Shown here: piece after piece, positions 26,346 to 34,152 of the stretch
Numbering within the stretch: position 1 is the stretch's first letter
Layout of the letters: each line of letters starts with the position of its first letter
Assembly (NCBI RefSeq): GCF_040730185.1
Contig: NZ_CP160402.1
Span: 3,472,001 to 3,536,000 of the forward strand
Source of the DNA: Streptomyces sp. Je 1-332
Lineage (GTDB): Bacteria > Actinomycetota > Actinomycetes > Streptomycetales > Streptomycetaceae
Length of the DNA stretch: 64,000 nucleotides
Reading direction: 5' to 3'
The notes under the pieces: generated by a model
What the model saw: the letters and a program-made list of their open reading frames with translations, nothing else
What the model was told of the DNA's origin: nothing
Database searches by the model: none
Made by a program: the position numbers and the translations under genes

Positions 26346-27134
26346 TCAGCCGAACTGCACCGACCTCTTCGCGAGCCCCATCCAGAACCCGTCGATCACA
26401 CTGCGCTGCCCGCCCAGGTCCCCCGAGGCCTCGGCGGCCCCCAGCGTCACGAACAGGGGCGCGAAGTGTTCCGTACGCGGGTGCGCGAGCTCGCCCGCCG
26501 GGGACTTGTGCCGGAAGTCGAGCAGGCCGTCCACGTCACCCGCGTCGAGCGCCTCGTGCCCCCACGCGTCGAACTCCGCCGACCACGACGGCACTCCGCC
26601 GTCCAGGTGACGCAGCGCCGCCAGATTGTGTGTGAAGAAGCCGCTGCCTACGAGGAGTACGCCCTCGTCCCGCAGCGGCGCCAGCTTGCGGCCGATGTCC
26701 GTCAGGCGGCGCGGGTCGAGGGTCGGCAGGGAGATCTGGAGCACGGGGATGTCGGCGTCGGGGTACATCTCGACGAGCGGGACATAGGCTCCGTGGTCGA
26801 GTCCGCGATCCTCGATGTCCTGCACCAGCGTGCCCGCCCCGCGCAGCAACGCGCGTACGGAATCAGCCAGTTGAGGGGCGCCCGGGGCGGCGTACGTGAC
26901 CTGGTAGTAATGCTCGGGGAAGCCCCAGAAGTCGTACACGAGCGGCAGCGTCCGCGTCGCGCCGATGGCCAGCGGGGCCTCTTCCCAGTGGGCGGAGACC
27001 ATGAGGATGGCTTTGGGGCGCGGCAGCTCCGCCGACCAGGCGCGGAGCTGGTCCGGCCAGAGCGCGTCGTCGGCCAGCGGGGGTGCGCCGTGGCTGAGGT
27101 AGAGGGCGGGCATGCGCTCCTGGGTTGCGGTCAT
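26346..27134 (-). CDS. DODA-type extradiol ring-cleavage dioxygenase (LigB family)
   Basis: 262 residues. The metal-binding pattern of the 4,5-DOPA dioxygenase group is visible: ALYLSHGAPPLA (His15), ILMVSAHWEE, YDFWGFPEHYYQVTY, RGLDHGAYVPL and VGSGFFTHNL. It opens catechol-type rings using a mononuclear divalent metal in the cytoplasm. Bacterial members next to MarR regulators are usually induced by quinones or catechols. It is divergent from the MarR gene, with a palindromic operator in between. ATG at 27134 is used; upstream in-frame sequence belongs to the intergenic region. Confidence 0.88.
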   Translation of the reverse strand: MTATQERMPALYLSHGAPPLADDALWPDQLRAWSAELPRPKAILMVSAHWEEAPLAIGATRTLPLVYDFWGFPEHYYQVTYAAPGAPQLADSVRALLRGAGTLVQDIEDRGLDHGAYVPLVEMYPDADIPVLQISLPTLDPRRLTDIGRKLAPLRDEGVLLVGSGFFTHNLAALRHLDGGVPSWSAEFDAWGHEALDAGDVDGLLDFRHKSPAGELAHPRTEHFAPLFVTLGAAEASGDLGGQRSVIDGFWMGLAKRSVQFG

Positions 27135-27191
27135 GGCGGCGCCTCCGAGAACGTACAAGAAGAGACTTGCTTTAACTCTCAAGCTTTCACT

Positions 27192-27210
27192 CGGGAGTGA
27201 CCTACTCCCG
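27192..27210. promoter_or_regulatory. Probable MarR operator between dioxygenase and regulator genes
   Basis: CGGGAGT-GACCT-ACTCCCG, a perfect 7-bp inverted repeat with 5-bp spacer, 33 bp upstream of the MarR start and 57 bp upstream of the dioxygenase start. TATTGT directly after it (27211-27216) is a plausible -10 for the regulator. Flanking AT-rich TTTAA-CTCAAG/TTTAAGATTCAAG repeats stand out against the GC background. Confidence 0.6.
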
Positions 27211-27243
27211 TATTGTTTAAGATTCAAGGAAGGGCTGCGTACA

Positions 27244-27777
27244 GTGGAGTACATGGACACGGCACCCACTTCTCCCCCCGACCTTCCCGATGGGGAACCG
27301 CGCTGGCTCGACGACGACGAACAGCGCACCTGGCTCGCGTATCTGCAGGCCAGCACGCTCCTGGAGGATCACCTCGACCGCCAGTTGCAGCGCGACGCCG
27401 GTATGCCGCACATCTACTACGGCCTCCTGGTCCAGCTCTCCGTCGCCCCGCGGCGGCGGATGCGCATGACCGAGCTGGCCAGGAACACCAAGATCACCCG
27501 GTCCCGCCTCTCGCACGCCATCGCGCGCCTGGAGAAGAACGGCTGGGTGCGCCGCGAGGACTGCCCCTCCGACAAGCGCGGCCAGTTCGCGATCCTCACC
27601 GACGACGGGTACGAGGTGCTGCGCAGGACGGCGCCCGGACATGTCACCGCCGTGCGCCAGGCCCTCTTCGACCGGCTCACCCCGGAACAGCAGAAGTCCC
27701 TCGGCGAGATCATGATGATCGTCGCCGAGGGACTTCAGCCGAAGGAGGCGGGGGCGGACCTGCCCTGGCTCCGCTAG
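27244..27777 (+). CDS. MarR-family transcriptional regulator
   Basis: 177 residues. The MarR winged helix is clear: MRMTELARNTKITRSRLSHAIARLEKNGWVRRE followed by CPSDKRGQFAILTDDGYEVLRR (wing and helix 5), with helices on both sides for dimerisation. The family is derepressed by phenolic compounds or oxidants. It most likely represses the divergent dioxygenase and itself through the palindrome upstream. GTG at 27244 lies 9 nt after AAGGAAGGG; ATG at 27253 is the alternative. Its stop is 21 bp from the end of the convergent exporter gene. Confidence 0.9.
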   Translation: MEYMDTAPTSPPDLPDGEPRWLDDDEQRTWLAYLQASTLLEDHLDRQLQRDAGMPHIYYGLLVQLSVAPRRRMRMTELARNTKITRSRLSHAIARLEKNGWVRREDCPSDKRGQFAILTDDGYEVLRRTAPGHVTAVRQALFDRLTPEQQKSLGEIMMIVAEGLQPKEAGADLPWLR

Positions 27778-27798
27778 GCCCCCCTTACCGAACCGGGG

Positions 27799-29313
27799 TC
27801 AGTGCGCGACCACCGGGATCCGGATCTCGTCCTCGGCACCCTCGCTGTCACCGGAGCCCGAGGCGGCGGGAGCGCCGCCCTGGGAGCCCGTGTTGATGAG
27901 GGCGAAGGCGATCGCGGCGGCGCCGGCGAGGATGCCGACGGCCCACCAGATCGCGCTGGTGTACCCCTCGACCATGGCCTGCGCCTGCACCAGCTTCTGG
28001 GCCGCGGGAGTCGTCGCGCCCGCCGCGTGGTCCGCGAGGTACGCGGTCGTGGCGGAGGCGGCGATGGTGTTCAACAGGGCGGTGCCGATGGCGCCGCCGA
28101 CCTGCTGCGAGGTGTTGACCATCGCGGAGGCGACACCGGAGTCACGCGGCTGGACACCGTGCGTGGCGAGCGACATGGCGGGCATGAACGCCGTACCCAT
28201 GCCGAGGCCCAGCAGCAGCTGGCCGGGCAGGATCACACCGGCGTACGACGTACCGACGTCGAGCTGCGTCAGGAACAGCATGCCCACGGCGGCGACCAGG
28301 AAGCCCGGACCCATGAGCAGCCGCGGCGGGACGCGGGTCATCAGGCGGGCGCCGATCTGCGTGGAGCCCGTGATCATGCCGACGATCATCGGCAGGAACG
28401 CGAAGCCGGTCTTCACCGGCGAGTAGCCCTGGACGATCTGGAGGTAGTACGTGAGGAACAGGAACAGGCCGAACATCGCGATGATCGCGAGGCCGAGCGA
28501 CAGGTAGACGCCACCGCGGTTGCGCTCGGTCAGGACGCGCAGCGGAAGCAGCGGCGACTTGACCTTCGACTCGGTGAGGACGAACGCGGCGAGCAGGACG
28601 GCGGACGCGACGAACATGCCGATGGTCAGCGAGTCCGACCAGCCGGCCGACTCGGCGCGCGTGAAGCCGTAGACGAGCGAGACCAGACCGAGGGTGGACA
28701 GGACCACGCCGGGGATGTCGAGCGGCGAGCGGTTGCGGCCGCCGGCCGGCTCACGGATGACGAAGTACGCGCCGAGCGCGGCGACGACGGCGAACGGGAT
28801 GTTGACGAAGAACGTCCAGCGCCAGTTCAGGTACTCGGTGAGGAAGCCGCCGAGGATCAGGCCCACGGCGCCACCACCACCGGCGATCGCACCGTAGATG
28901 CCGAACGCCTTGGCGCGCTCCTTGGCGTCGGTGAACATCACGGCGAGCAGCGAGAGGGCGGCGGGTGCGAGGAGCGCGCCGAACACACCCTGCAGGGCGC
29001 GGGCGCCCAGCATCATGGCCTCGCCGGTGGCGGCGCCGCCGAGCGCGGAGGCCGCCGCGAAGCCGATCAGGCCGGTCACGAAGGTGCGCTTGCGGCCCCA
29101 GAGGTCGGCGATGCGGCCACCGAAGAGCAGCAGGCCACCGAAGGCCAGGGCGTAGGCCGTGATGACCCACTGGCGGTTGCCGTCCGAGATGCCCAGGTCC
29201 TGCTGGGCGGAGGGCAGCGCGATGTTCACGATGGTCGCGTCGAGCACGACCATCAGCTGCGCGAGCGCGATGAATATCAGCGCTTTCCAGCGCCTCGGAT
29301 CTGTTTCTGACAT
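27799..29313 (-). CDS. MFS drug exporter, DHA2 (EmrB/QacA) type
   Basis: 504 residues with 14 hydrophobic segments. Signatures: MVVLDATIVNIALPSAQ in TM1, GGRIADLWGRKRTFVTG in loop 2-3, ARALQGVFGALLAPAALSLL in TM4. The sequence resembles actinorhodin/methylenomycin-type exporters of Streptomyces. ATG at 29313 is used because AGGTGG precedes it by 8 nt; a GTG four codons upstream is less likely. It lies 78 bp downstream of a TetR gene on the same strand, so the two probably form an auto-repressed efflux operon. Confidence 0.9.
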   Translation of the reverse strand: MSETDPRRWKALIFIALAQLMVVLDATIVNIALPSAQQDLGISDGNRQWVITAYALAFGGLLLFGGRIADLWGRKRTFVTGLIGFAAASALGGAATGEAMMLGARALQGVFGALLAPAALSLLAVMFTDAKERAKAFGIYGAIAGGGGAVGLILGGFLTEYLNWRWTFFVNIPFAVVAALGAYFVIREPAGGRNRSPLDIPGVVLSTLGLVSLVYGFTRAESAGWSDSLTIGMFVASAVLLAAFVLTESKVKSPLLPLRVLTERNRGGVYLSLGLAIIAMFGLFLFLTYYLQIVQGYSPVKTGFAFLPMIVGMITGSTQIGARLMTRVPPRLLMGPGFLVAAVGMLFLTQLDVGTSYAGVILPGQLLLGLGMGTAFMPAMSLATHGVQPRDSGVASAMVNTSQQVGGAIGTALLNTIAASATTAYLADHAAGATTPAAQKLVQAQAMVEGYTSAIWWAVGILAGAAAIAFALINTGSQGGAPAASGSGDSEGAEDEIRIPVVAH

Positions 29314-29391
29314 GGAAGTAGCCACCTAGCGGTACGTGTGGTGAAAAAGTGACGGAAAGGCGATGCGGTGCGGAGCCGGTTCGGGCGGGGC

Positions 29392-30045
29392 TCAGGACTG
29401 GCGGAGGTCCTCCAAGGTCGCCGCCTCACCGGGCAGCTCGGAGCGGGCCGGCGCCATCAGGCCGTCGAGGAACAGCTGGAGATGGCGGTGGACGAAACGG
29501 TCCATGTTCGGGCACGCCGTGCCGGGCAGCGGCCTCGTGAGCTGGGAGAGGGCGACCATCAGGTCCCCGACGGCGATGTCGGTGCGCAGCTGCCCGGCCG
29601 CGCGCGCCCGTTGCATCAGCCCGTCGATCGCGGCTTCGAGCCGCTCACGGGCGTCGACCAGATCCGGGTGATCAGGGTCGAAGGCCGCCTGGAGGATCGG
29701 GCACAGGGCGCCGATCCGCTCGTCGGCGGAGGCATGGACGAACCGGCGCAGGACGTCGAACGCGACGCTCGGATCGGCGTCGGCCGCCACCGCCGCCTCT
29801 TCGGCGTGGGCCGAGACGCGGTCGGTGACCAGCAGGACGACCTGATGGACCAGTTCGGAACGGTCGGAGAAGTGCCGGTAGACCGTGGCGTTACCGACGC
29901 CGGCCCGGCGCGCGACCTCGTCGAGCGGCACGTCGGGGCCGAACTCGACGAACATCTCGCGTGCGGCGGCGACGATCCGCTCCCGGTTGCGCAGGGCGTC
30001 GGCCCGCGGGCGGGGCGTGGGGCGCTGCGCGGTGGCGGTGTCCAC
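29392..30045 (-). CDS. TetR-family regulator of the adjacent exporter
   Basis: 217 residues. HTH: RNRERIVAAAREMFVEFG, VPLDEVARRAGVGNATVYRHFSDRSEL; the C-terminal ~140 residues are the ligand domain with helices typical of the SCO1712/AcrR-like set. GTG at 30045 is chosen because GAGGAG stands 7 nt upstream; a TTG five codons earlier is possible. First gene of the TetR-MFS operon; the nested inverted repeats at 30109-30155 lie in its promoter and are the probable operator. Confidence 0.9.
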   Translation of the reverse strand: MDTATAQRPTPRPRADALRNRERIVAAAREMFVEFGPDVPLDEVARRAGVGNATVYRHFSDRSELVHQVVLLVTDRVSAHAEEAAVAADADPSVAFDVLRRFVHASADERIGALCPILQAAFDPDHPDLVDARERLEAAIDGLMQRARAAGQLRTDIAVGDLMVALSQLTRPLPGTACPNMDRFVHRHLQLFLDGLMAPARSELPGEAATLEDLRQS

Positions 30046-30108
30046 GGCGGCTCTCCTCAAGCTTGGGGTCGGGCCTCCGGACGGTGCCGGAGCCTCTGCT
30101 GCGCGATG

Positions 30109-30155
30109 CGGGGAATCTCTCCCCGTTTCGCTCGGACACAGGTCTAAACGGGGAG
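30109..30155. promoter_or_regulatory. Nested inverted repeats upstream of the TetR-MFS operon
   Basis: CGGGGA-ATCTC-TCCCCG (30109-30125) overlaps a larger repeat CTCCCCGTTT (30119-30128) with AAACGGGGAG (30146-30155). They offer two or three half-sites for a dimeric TetR protein, 64-110 bp before the tetR start. Confidence 0.5.
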
Positions 30156-30330
30156 CGAGTCCCCGGATATTTCCTCCGCTCCGACTTTCTCCGTGTGACC
30201 TGGATCACAGCTACCTGAACAAGAAACCCACGATCGGTCGCTCCCAGCGAGCGCCCGCGCACCCACCGGCACAGGGTGATCGGAAGGGTGCAGCCAGGAC
30301 CGGCGGCTGCCGCAAGGGGAAGGCCCACGC

Positions 30331-31617
30331 ATGCAGCAGCCGACCTGGAGGCAGCAGATACGCGGAGCGCGACGTGGCACGGCGATAGCCACGTGCGCCG
30401 TCCTTGGCCTCACGGTCACCACATCGGCGAGCACCGGGCGCCTGATGGAGGAATCCCCCACGGCGGCCGGCCCCGCATCGCTGGCCCGCGCCTCGACCCT
30501 CAGCCCGTGCATGATCAACGGCACGATGGGCGTCCAGATGTCGGAGGGCGTGCCCACCTCCGCCGGCTACTCCCGCTCCACGGGCACCGTCCGGGCCCTG
30601 AACCTCATGGTCGACTTCTCCGACGCCCGCGGCGACGGCACCGCCCTCGACCGCCTCAAGGAATTCTTCCCGCAGACATCGGACTGGTTTCGCACCAGCT
30701 CCTACGGGAAGCTCGACTACCGCCCCGAGTCCCCGATCCCGGACTGGCTGCGGATGCCCAAGAGCTTCAAGGAGTACGGGATAGAACGCGGCGCCCCCTT
30801 CGATCCCGGCTACCGCGAGCTGGTCCAGGACATCGTGGCGGAGGCCGACCCGGACGTGGACTTCCGGGAGTACGACCTGGTGAACATCCTCATGACGCCG
30901 AACGCCGGTCCTTCCGCGCTCGACACGGTCCTTTCGGTGACCTTCGCGGGCAACACCGAGGCACCCGTCGCGGACGGCGTCCCGGTCTCCAACGCGTCCT
31001 TCGTCTACAGCCGCCAGGACGACGGTTCGGGCAGCTACCGCGAGACCGGCTACCGCGTACTCCCCCACGAGAACGGCCACGTCTTCGGCCTGCCCGACCT
31101 GTACACGCAGGACGGCGGCGGCGCGGTCGGCCACTGGGACATCATGAGCGAGGACTGGGGCGCCAACAACGACCTGCTGGCCTGGCACAAGTGGAAGCTC
31201 GGCTGGCTCGGCGACGACCAGATCAGCTGCGCCTCGAACGCGGGCACCACCGAGCACACGCTGAGCCCACTGCCGGCCGAGGGCGGCACCAAGCTCGCCT
31301 TCGTGCCGCTGAGCACACGGACCGGGTACGCCGTCGAGGTGCGCACCCGTGGCGGCAACGACGAGGCGGTCTGCAAGCCCGGAGTGCTCATCTACCGGGT
31401 GGACGCGGAGGTCGACACGGGCCAGGGCCCGGTCACCGTCTCCGACTCCACGAAGGACAGCGGCGGCTGCACGCGCCGGCCGAACGTCCACGCGGAACTC
31501 TCCGACGCGACCTACGAGCCTGGCCAGACGTTCACGGACGAGAAGACGGGCGTGCGCATCACGGTGACGGCCATCGACGGGGAAGGGCGCTACCGGGTGC
31601 ACGTCACGCGCCCTTGA
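30331..31617 (+). CDS. Secreted M6-family metalloprotease
   Basis: 428 residues. A basic start (MQQPTWRQQIRGARRG) and hydrophobic segment (TAIATCAVLGLTVTTSAS) form a signal peptide. The domain shows RALNLMVDFSDARGD, the zinc motif HENGHVFGLPDLY (HExxH variant HENGH) and WDIMSEDWG, the Met-turn region. M6 proteases (immune inhibitor A type) are extracellular zinc endopeptidases. The second residue pattern H-E-N-G-H is the accepted M6 form. ATG follows AAGGGGAAGG. Its stop is 9 bp from the end of the convergent rho-like gene. Confidence 0.88.
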   Translation: MQQPTWRQQIRGARRGTAIATCAVLGLTVTTSASTGRLMEESPTAAGPASLARASTLSPCMINGTMGVQMSEGVPTSAGYSRSTGTVRALNLMVDFSDARGDGTALDRLKEFFPQTSDWFRTSSYGKLDYRPESPIPDWLRMPKSFKEYGIERGAPFDPGYRELVQDIVAEADPDVDFREYDLVNILMTPNAGPSALDTVLSVTFAGNTEAPVADGVPVSNASFVYSRQDDGSGSYRETGYRVLPHENGHVFGLPDLYTQDGGGAVGHWDIMSEDWGANNDLLAWHKWKLGWLGDDQISCASNAGTTEHTLSPLPAEGGTKLAFVPLSTRTGYAVEVRTRGGNDEAVCKPGVLIYRVDAEVDTGQGPVTVSDSTKDSGGCTRRPNVHAELSDATYEPGQTFTDEKTGVRITVTAIDGEGRYRVHVTRP

Positions 31618-31626
31618 GGGCGTGGC

Positions 31627-32838
31627 TCAGCCGCCGTTGACCTTCGATGACCCGGCGCCGGGCACGGTCTGCTGCACCTGGCGCAGGAAGGCGGCGTTGT
31701 CCGCGGTCTTGCGCAGGCGCTCGATCAGCGCCTCCAGGTTGCTCTGTGCGTCCCTGCCGTGCAGGGCACGCCGCAGGCCGCGTACTGCGGTCAACTCGTC
31801 GGCGGGCACGAGGAGTTCGTCACGGCGGGTGCCGGAAGGGGTGACGTCGACGGCGGGGAACACCCGGCGCTCGGCCATGCCGCGGTCGAGGCGGAGCTCC
31901 ATGTTGCCGGTGCCCTTGAGCTCCTCGAAGTAGTAGTCGTCGGCGCGCGATCCGGTCTCCACGAGCACGGTGGCGAGCATGGTCAGGGACCCGCCCTCCT
32001 CGGCGAGGCGCGCGGCACCGAAGAGCCGCTTGGGGCCCTGGATGGCGGCGGCGTCGACACCGCCCGAGAGAGTACGGCCGCCGCTGGACGCCGCGTTGTT
32101 GTACGCGCGGCACAGCCGGGTGAGGGAGTCGAAGAGCATGACGACGTCCTTGCCCTCCTCGGTGAGCCGCTTGGCGCGCTCCACGGCCAGTTCGGCCAGG
32201 GCGATGTGCTGCTTGGCGGGCCGGTCGAAGGTCGAGGCGAGCACTTCGCCGCGCACGGAACGCTTCATGTCCGTGACTTCTTCGGGCCGTTCGTCGAGCA
32301 GCACCACCATGAGGTGCGCCTCGGGGTGGTTCGCGCTGACGGCGGCGGCGATCTGCTGGAGCAGAACGGTCTTGCCGGTGCGGGGCGGCGCGACGATCAG
32401 GCCGCGCTGGCCCTTGCCGACGGGGGCGACGAGGTCGATGAGCCGGGTCGCGACGCTGCCGCCGCCGGCACCCTGCGTTTCCAGATGGAGCCGTTCGCGG
32501 GGGTGCAGCGGCGTGAGGTCGCCGAACCGTGCGCGCCTGCGCAGGGCTTCGGCGGAATGGCCGTTGACGCGCTCGACGTCGGTGAGGGTGCGGGCCTTGC
32601 CGCAGGTGCCCTGCACCATGTCGCCCGCGCGCAGGCCCAGTCGGCGGATGAGCGCCGAGGGGACGGTCACGTCGTTGGGGTTGGGGAGGCAATCGCCGGT
32701 CCGGAGATGGCCGTTGGCGTTGTGACTGACGTCGAGGATGCCGGCGGCGGCGACGGGAGCCGCGGCAGACGTGCTGGGGGTCGTGGGCGTCGTGGTGGTC
32801 GTGGTGGTCCTGTTTCGGGTGATCGTTGCGGTACTCAT
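31627..32838 (-). CDS. Short transcription termination factor Rho paralogue
   Basis: 403 residues. A Thr/Ala-rich N-terminus (TTTTTTTPTTP) is followed by an OB-type primary RNA site (GHLRTGDCLPNPNDVTVPSALIRRLGLRAGD) and the hexameric ATPase: Walker A APPRTGKT, Walker B VVMLFDSLTRLCRAYN, Q-loop GPKRLFGAARLAEEGGSLTM. Main actinobacterial Rho proteins are ~600-700 residues with a long Arg/Gly/Asn-rich insert, which is missing here, so this is a compact second Rho. It would act on C-rich RNA to end transcription. ATG is preceded by AAAGGA. The preceding leader is pyrimidine-rich in the rho transcript sense. Confidence 0.88.
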   Translation of the reverse strand: MSTATITRNRTTTTTTTPTTPSTSAAAPVAAAGILDVSHNANGHLRTGDCLPNPNDVTVPSALIRRLGLRAGDMVQGTCGKARTLTDVERVNGHSAEALRRRARFGDLTPLHPRERLHLETQGAGGGSVATRLIDLVAPVGKGQRGLIVAPPRTGKTVLLQQIAAAVSANHPEAHLMVVLLDERPEEVTDMKRSVRGEVLASTFDRPAKQHIALAELAVERAKRLTEEGKDVVMLFDSLTRLCRAYNNAASSGGRTLSGGVDAAAIQGPKRLFGAARLAEEGGSLTMLATVLVETGSRADDYYFEELKGTGNMELRLDRGMAERRVFPAVDVTPSGTRRDELLVPADELTAVRGLRRALHGRDAQSNLEALIERLRKTADNAAFLRQVQQTVPGAGSSKVNGG

Positions 32839-33199
32839 GATGGGGTCCTTTCGCGGACATGCGAATGAGGGGCCCGGCAGGACGGTGTGTTCACGTCCCG
32901 TGCGTCGGGCGGAGAGAAGAGCGGAGAGAAGAACTGCAGCAATGGGCTTCGGTGCAATACGGAAGCTGCGGAGCTGCGGGGGCCTCGATGAGGCGGAAGA
33001 AAGAAGATCGGCACCGGCGCCGCGGAAGGGCGGCGTACACACGTGCTGTTCGCAAGGTAGCACAGCTTCGGGGCCGCCAGTCGTGACGTGCGTCACCAGG
33101 GCGAGGGCTCGACCGGCACGGGACCCACATGCCGCGCTCCCTCGTTATGTGGGCCCCACACATGGGAACCCCGCGTGGCGCACCCTTACGTTTCCGGCC
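32839..33199. other. Gene-free divergent region between rho paralogue and SDR gene
   Basis: 361 bp without a gene. On the rho strand it carries C/U-rich leader sequence, including a 12-bp tandem repeat at 32909-32932 (GCGGAGAGAAGA twice on the plus strand, read as TCTTCTCTCCGC in the rho transcript) and TCTTCTTTCTTCC further upstream. Near the SDR gene is an inverted repeat (see next entry). Candidate promoters are not clear. Confidence 0.55.
33148..33160. promoter_or_regulatory. Inverted repeat upstream of the 3-hydroxybutyrate dehydrogenase gene
   Basis: TGTGGG-C-CCCACA, 40 bp before the ATG. A likely operator, possibly for the PucR/GAF regulator at the end of this gene set; no proof. Confidence 0.4.
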
Positions 33200-34036
33200 A
33201 TGACGAGCCCCATTCCCCGCGGTGACGCCCCCGCAGGAGCCGCAGGACCCGCAGGAGCCGCAGGACCCGCAGGACCCGCCGGAGCCGCCGGAACCGACCT
33301 CACCGGGCGCACCGCCCTGGTCACCGGCGGCGCGAGCGGCATCGGCCGGGCCTGCGCCGTGGCCCTGGCCGGTGCCGGCGCCTTCGTCCATGTGGTGGAC
33401 CAGCACGCCGACGCGGCCAAGGACGTGGCCGACGCGATCGACGGCGAGGCGCACGCCGTTGACCTCGCCGACCCCGCCGCGGTGGACACCCTGCCCACCC
33501 GCGTCGACGTCCTCGTCAACAGCGCCGGGCTCCAACACGTCGCCGCCGTCGAGGAGTTCCCCCCGGAGCGGTTCGACCTGATCCAGCGGGTCATGGTCAC
33601 TGCGCCGTTCCTCCTGCTGCGCCGGACACTGCCCCACATGTACGACCACGGCTGGGGCCGCGTCGTGAACATCTCCAGCGTGCACGGCCTGCGCGCCAGC
33701 CCCTTCAAGTCCGCCTACGTCGCCGCCAAGCACGCCCTGGAGGGCCTGAGCAAGGTCACCGCCCTGGAGGGCGCGCCGCACGGCGTCACCAGCAACTGCC
33801 TCTGCCCCGGCTACACCCGCACGCCGCTGGTCGAGGACCAGATCAGCGCGCAGGCGGCCGCCCACGCGATCGCCCCGGAGCAGGTCCTCACCGACGTACT
33901 GCTGCGGCGTTCCGCGGTGAAGCGTCTGATCGAGCCCGAGGAGATCGCCGCCGCCGCGCTCTGGCTCTGCGGCCCGCACAGCGGCTTCGTGACCGGCGCG
34001 TCGCTGCCGCTGGACGGCGGCTGGACCGCCGCCTGA
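33200..34036 (+). CDS. Short-chain dehydrogenase, probable 3-hydroxybutyrate dehydrogenase
   Basis: 278 residues. The NAD site is TGGASGIGRACAVALAGAGA, followed by NSAGLQHVAAVEEFP, the Ser of INVSS-type motif VVNISSVHGL, YVAAKHALEG (Tyr-x3-Lys) and CLCPGYTRTPLVEDQI. LQHVAPVEEFP and GYVRTPLVEKQI-like stretches are characteristic of D-3-hydroxybutyrate dehydrogenase, which oxidises hydroxybutyrate to acetoacetate. Residues ~8-32 are an unusual Ala/Pro/Gly repeat (GAAGPAGAAGPAG) coded by a 9-bp-type DNA repeat. An MHS symporter and a GAF-HTH regulator follow on the same strand, as in other streptomycetes. Confidence 0.85.
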   Translation: MTSPIPRGDAPAGAAGPAGAAGPAGPAGAAGTDLTGRTALVTGGASGIGRACAVALAGAGAFVHVVDQHADAAKDVADAIDGEAHAVDLADPAAVDTLPTRVDVLVNSAGLQHVAAVEEFPPERFDLIQRVMVTAPFLLLRRTLPHMYDHGWGRVVNISSVHGLRASPFKSAYVAAKHALEGLSKVTALEGAPHGVTSNCLCPGYTRTPLVEDQISAQAAAHAIAPEQVLTDVLLRRSAVKRLIEPEEIAAAALWLCGPHSGFVTGASLPLDGGWTAA

Positions 34037-34059
34037 ACTCCCGCTCCCCGCACGGCATT

Positions 34060-34098
34060 TCACATCCCTGTCTCACATCCCCGTCTCACATCCCTGTC
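34060..34098. repeat. 13-bp tandem repeat, three copies
   Basis: TCACATCCCYGTC three times in a row in the 116-bp gap between the dehydrogenase and symporter genes. Purpose unknown; probably slippage. Confidence 0.7.
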
Positions 34099-34152
34099 GC
34101 GGCCCGCCCCCATCGGGACGCGAGACGTCCCCATCGAGAAACGGATCACGCC

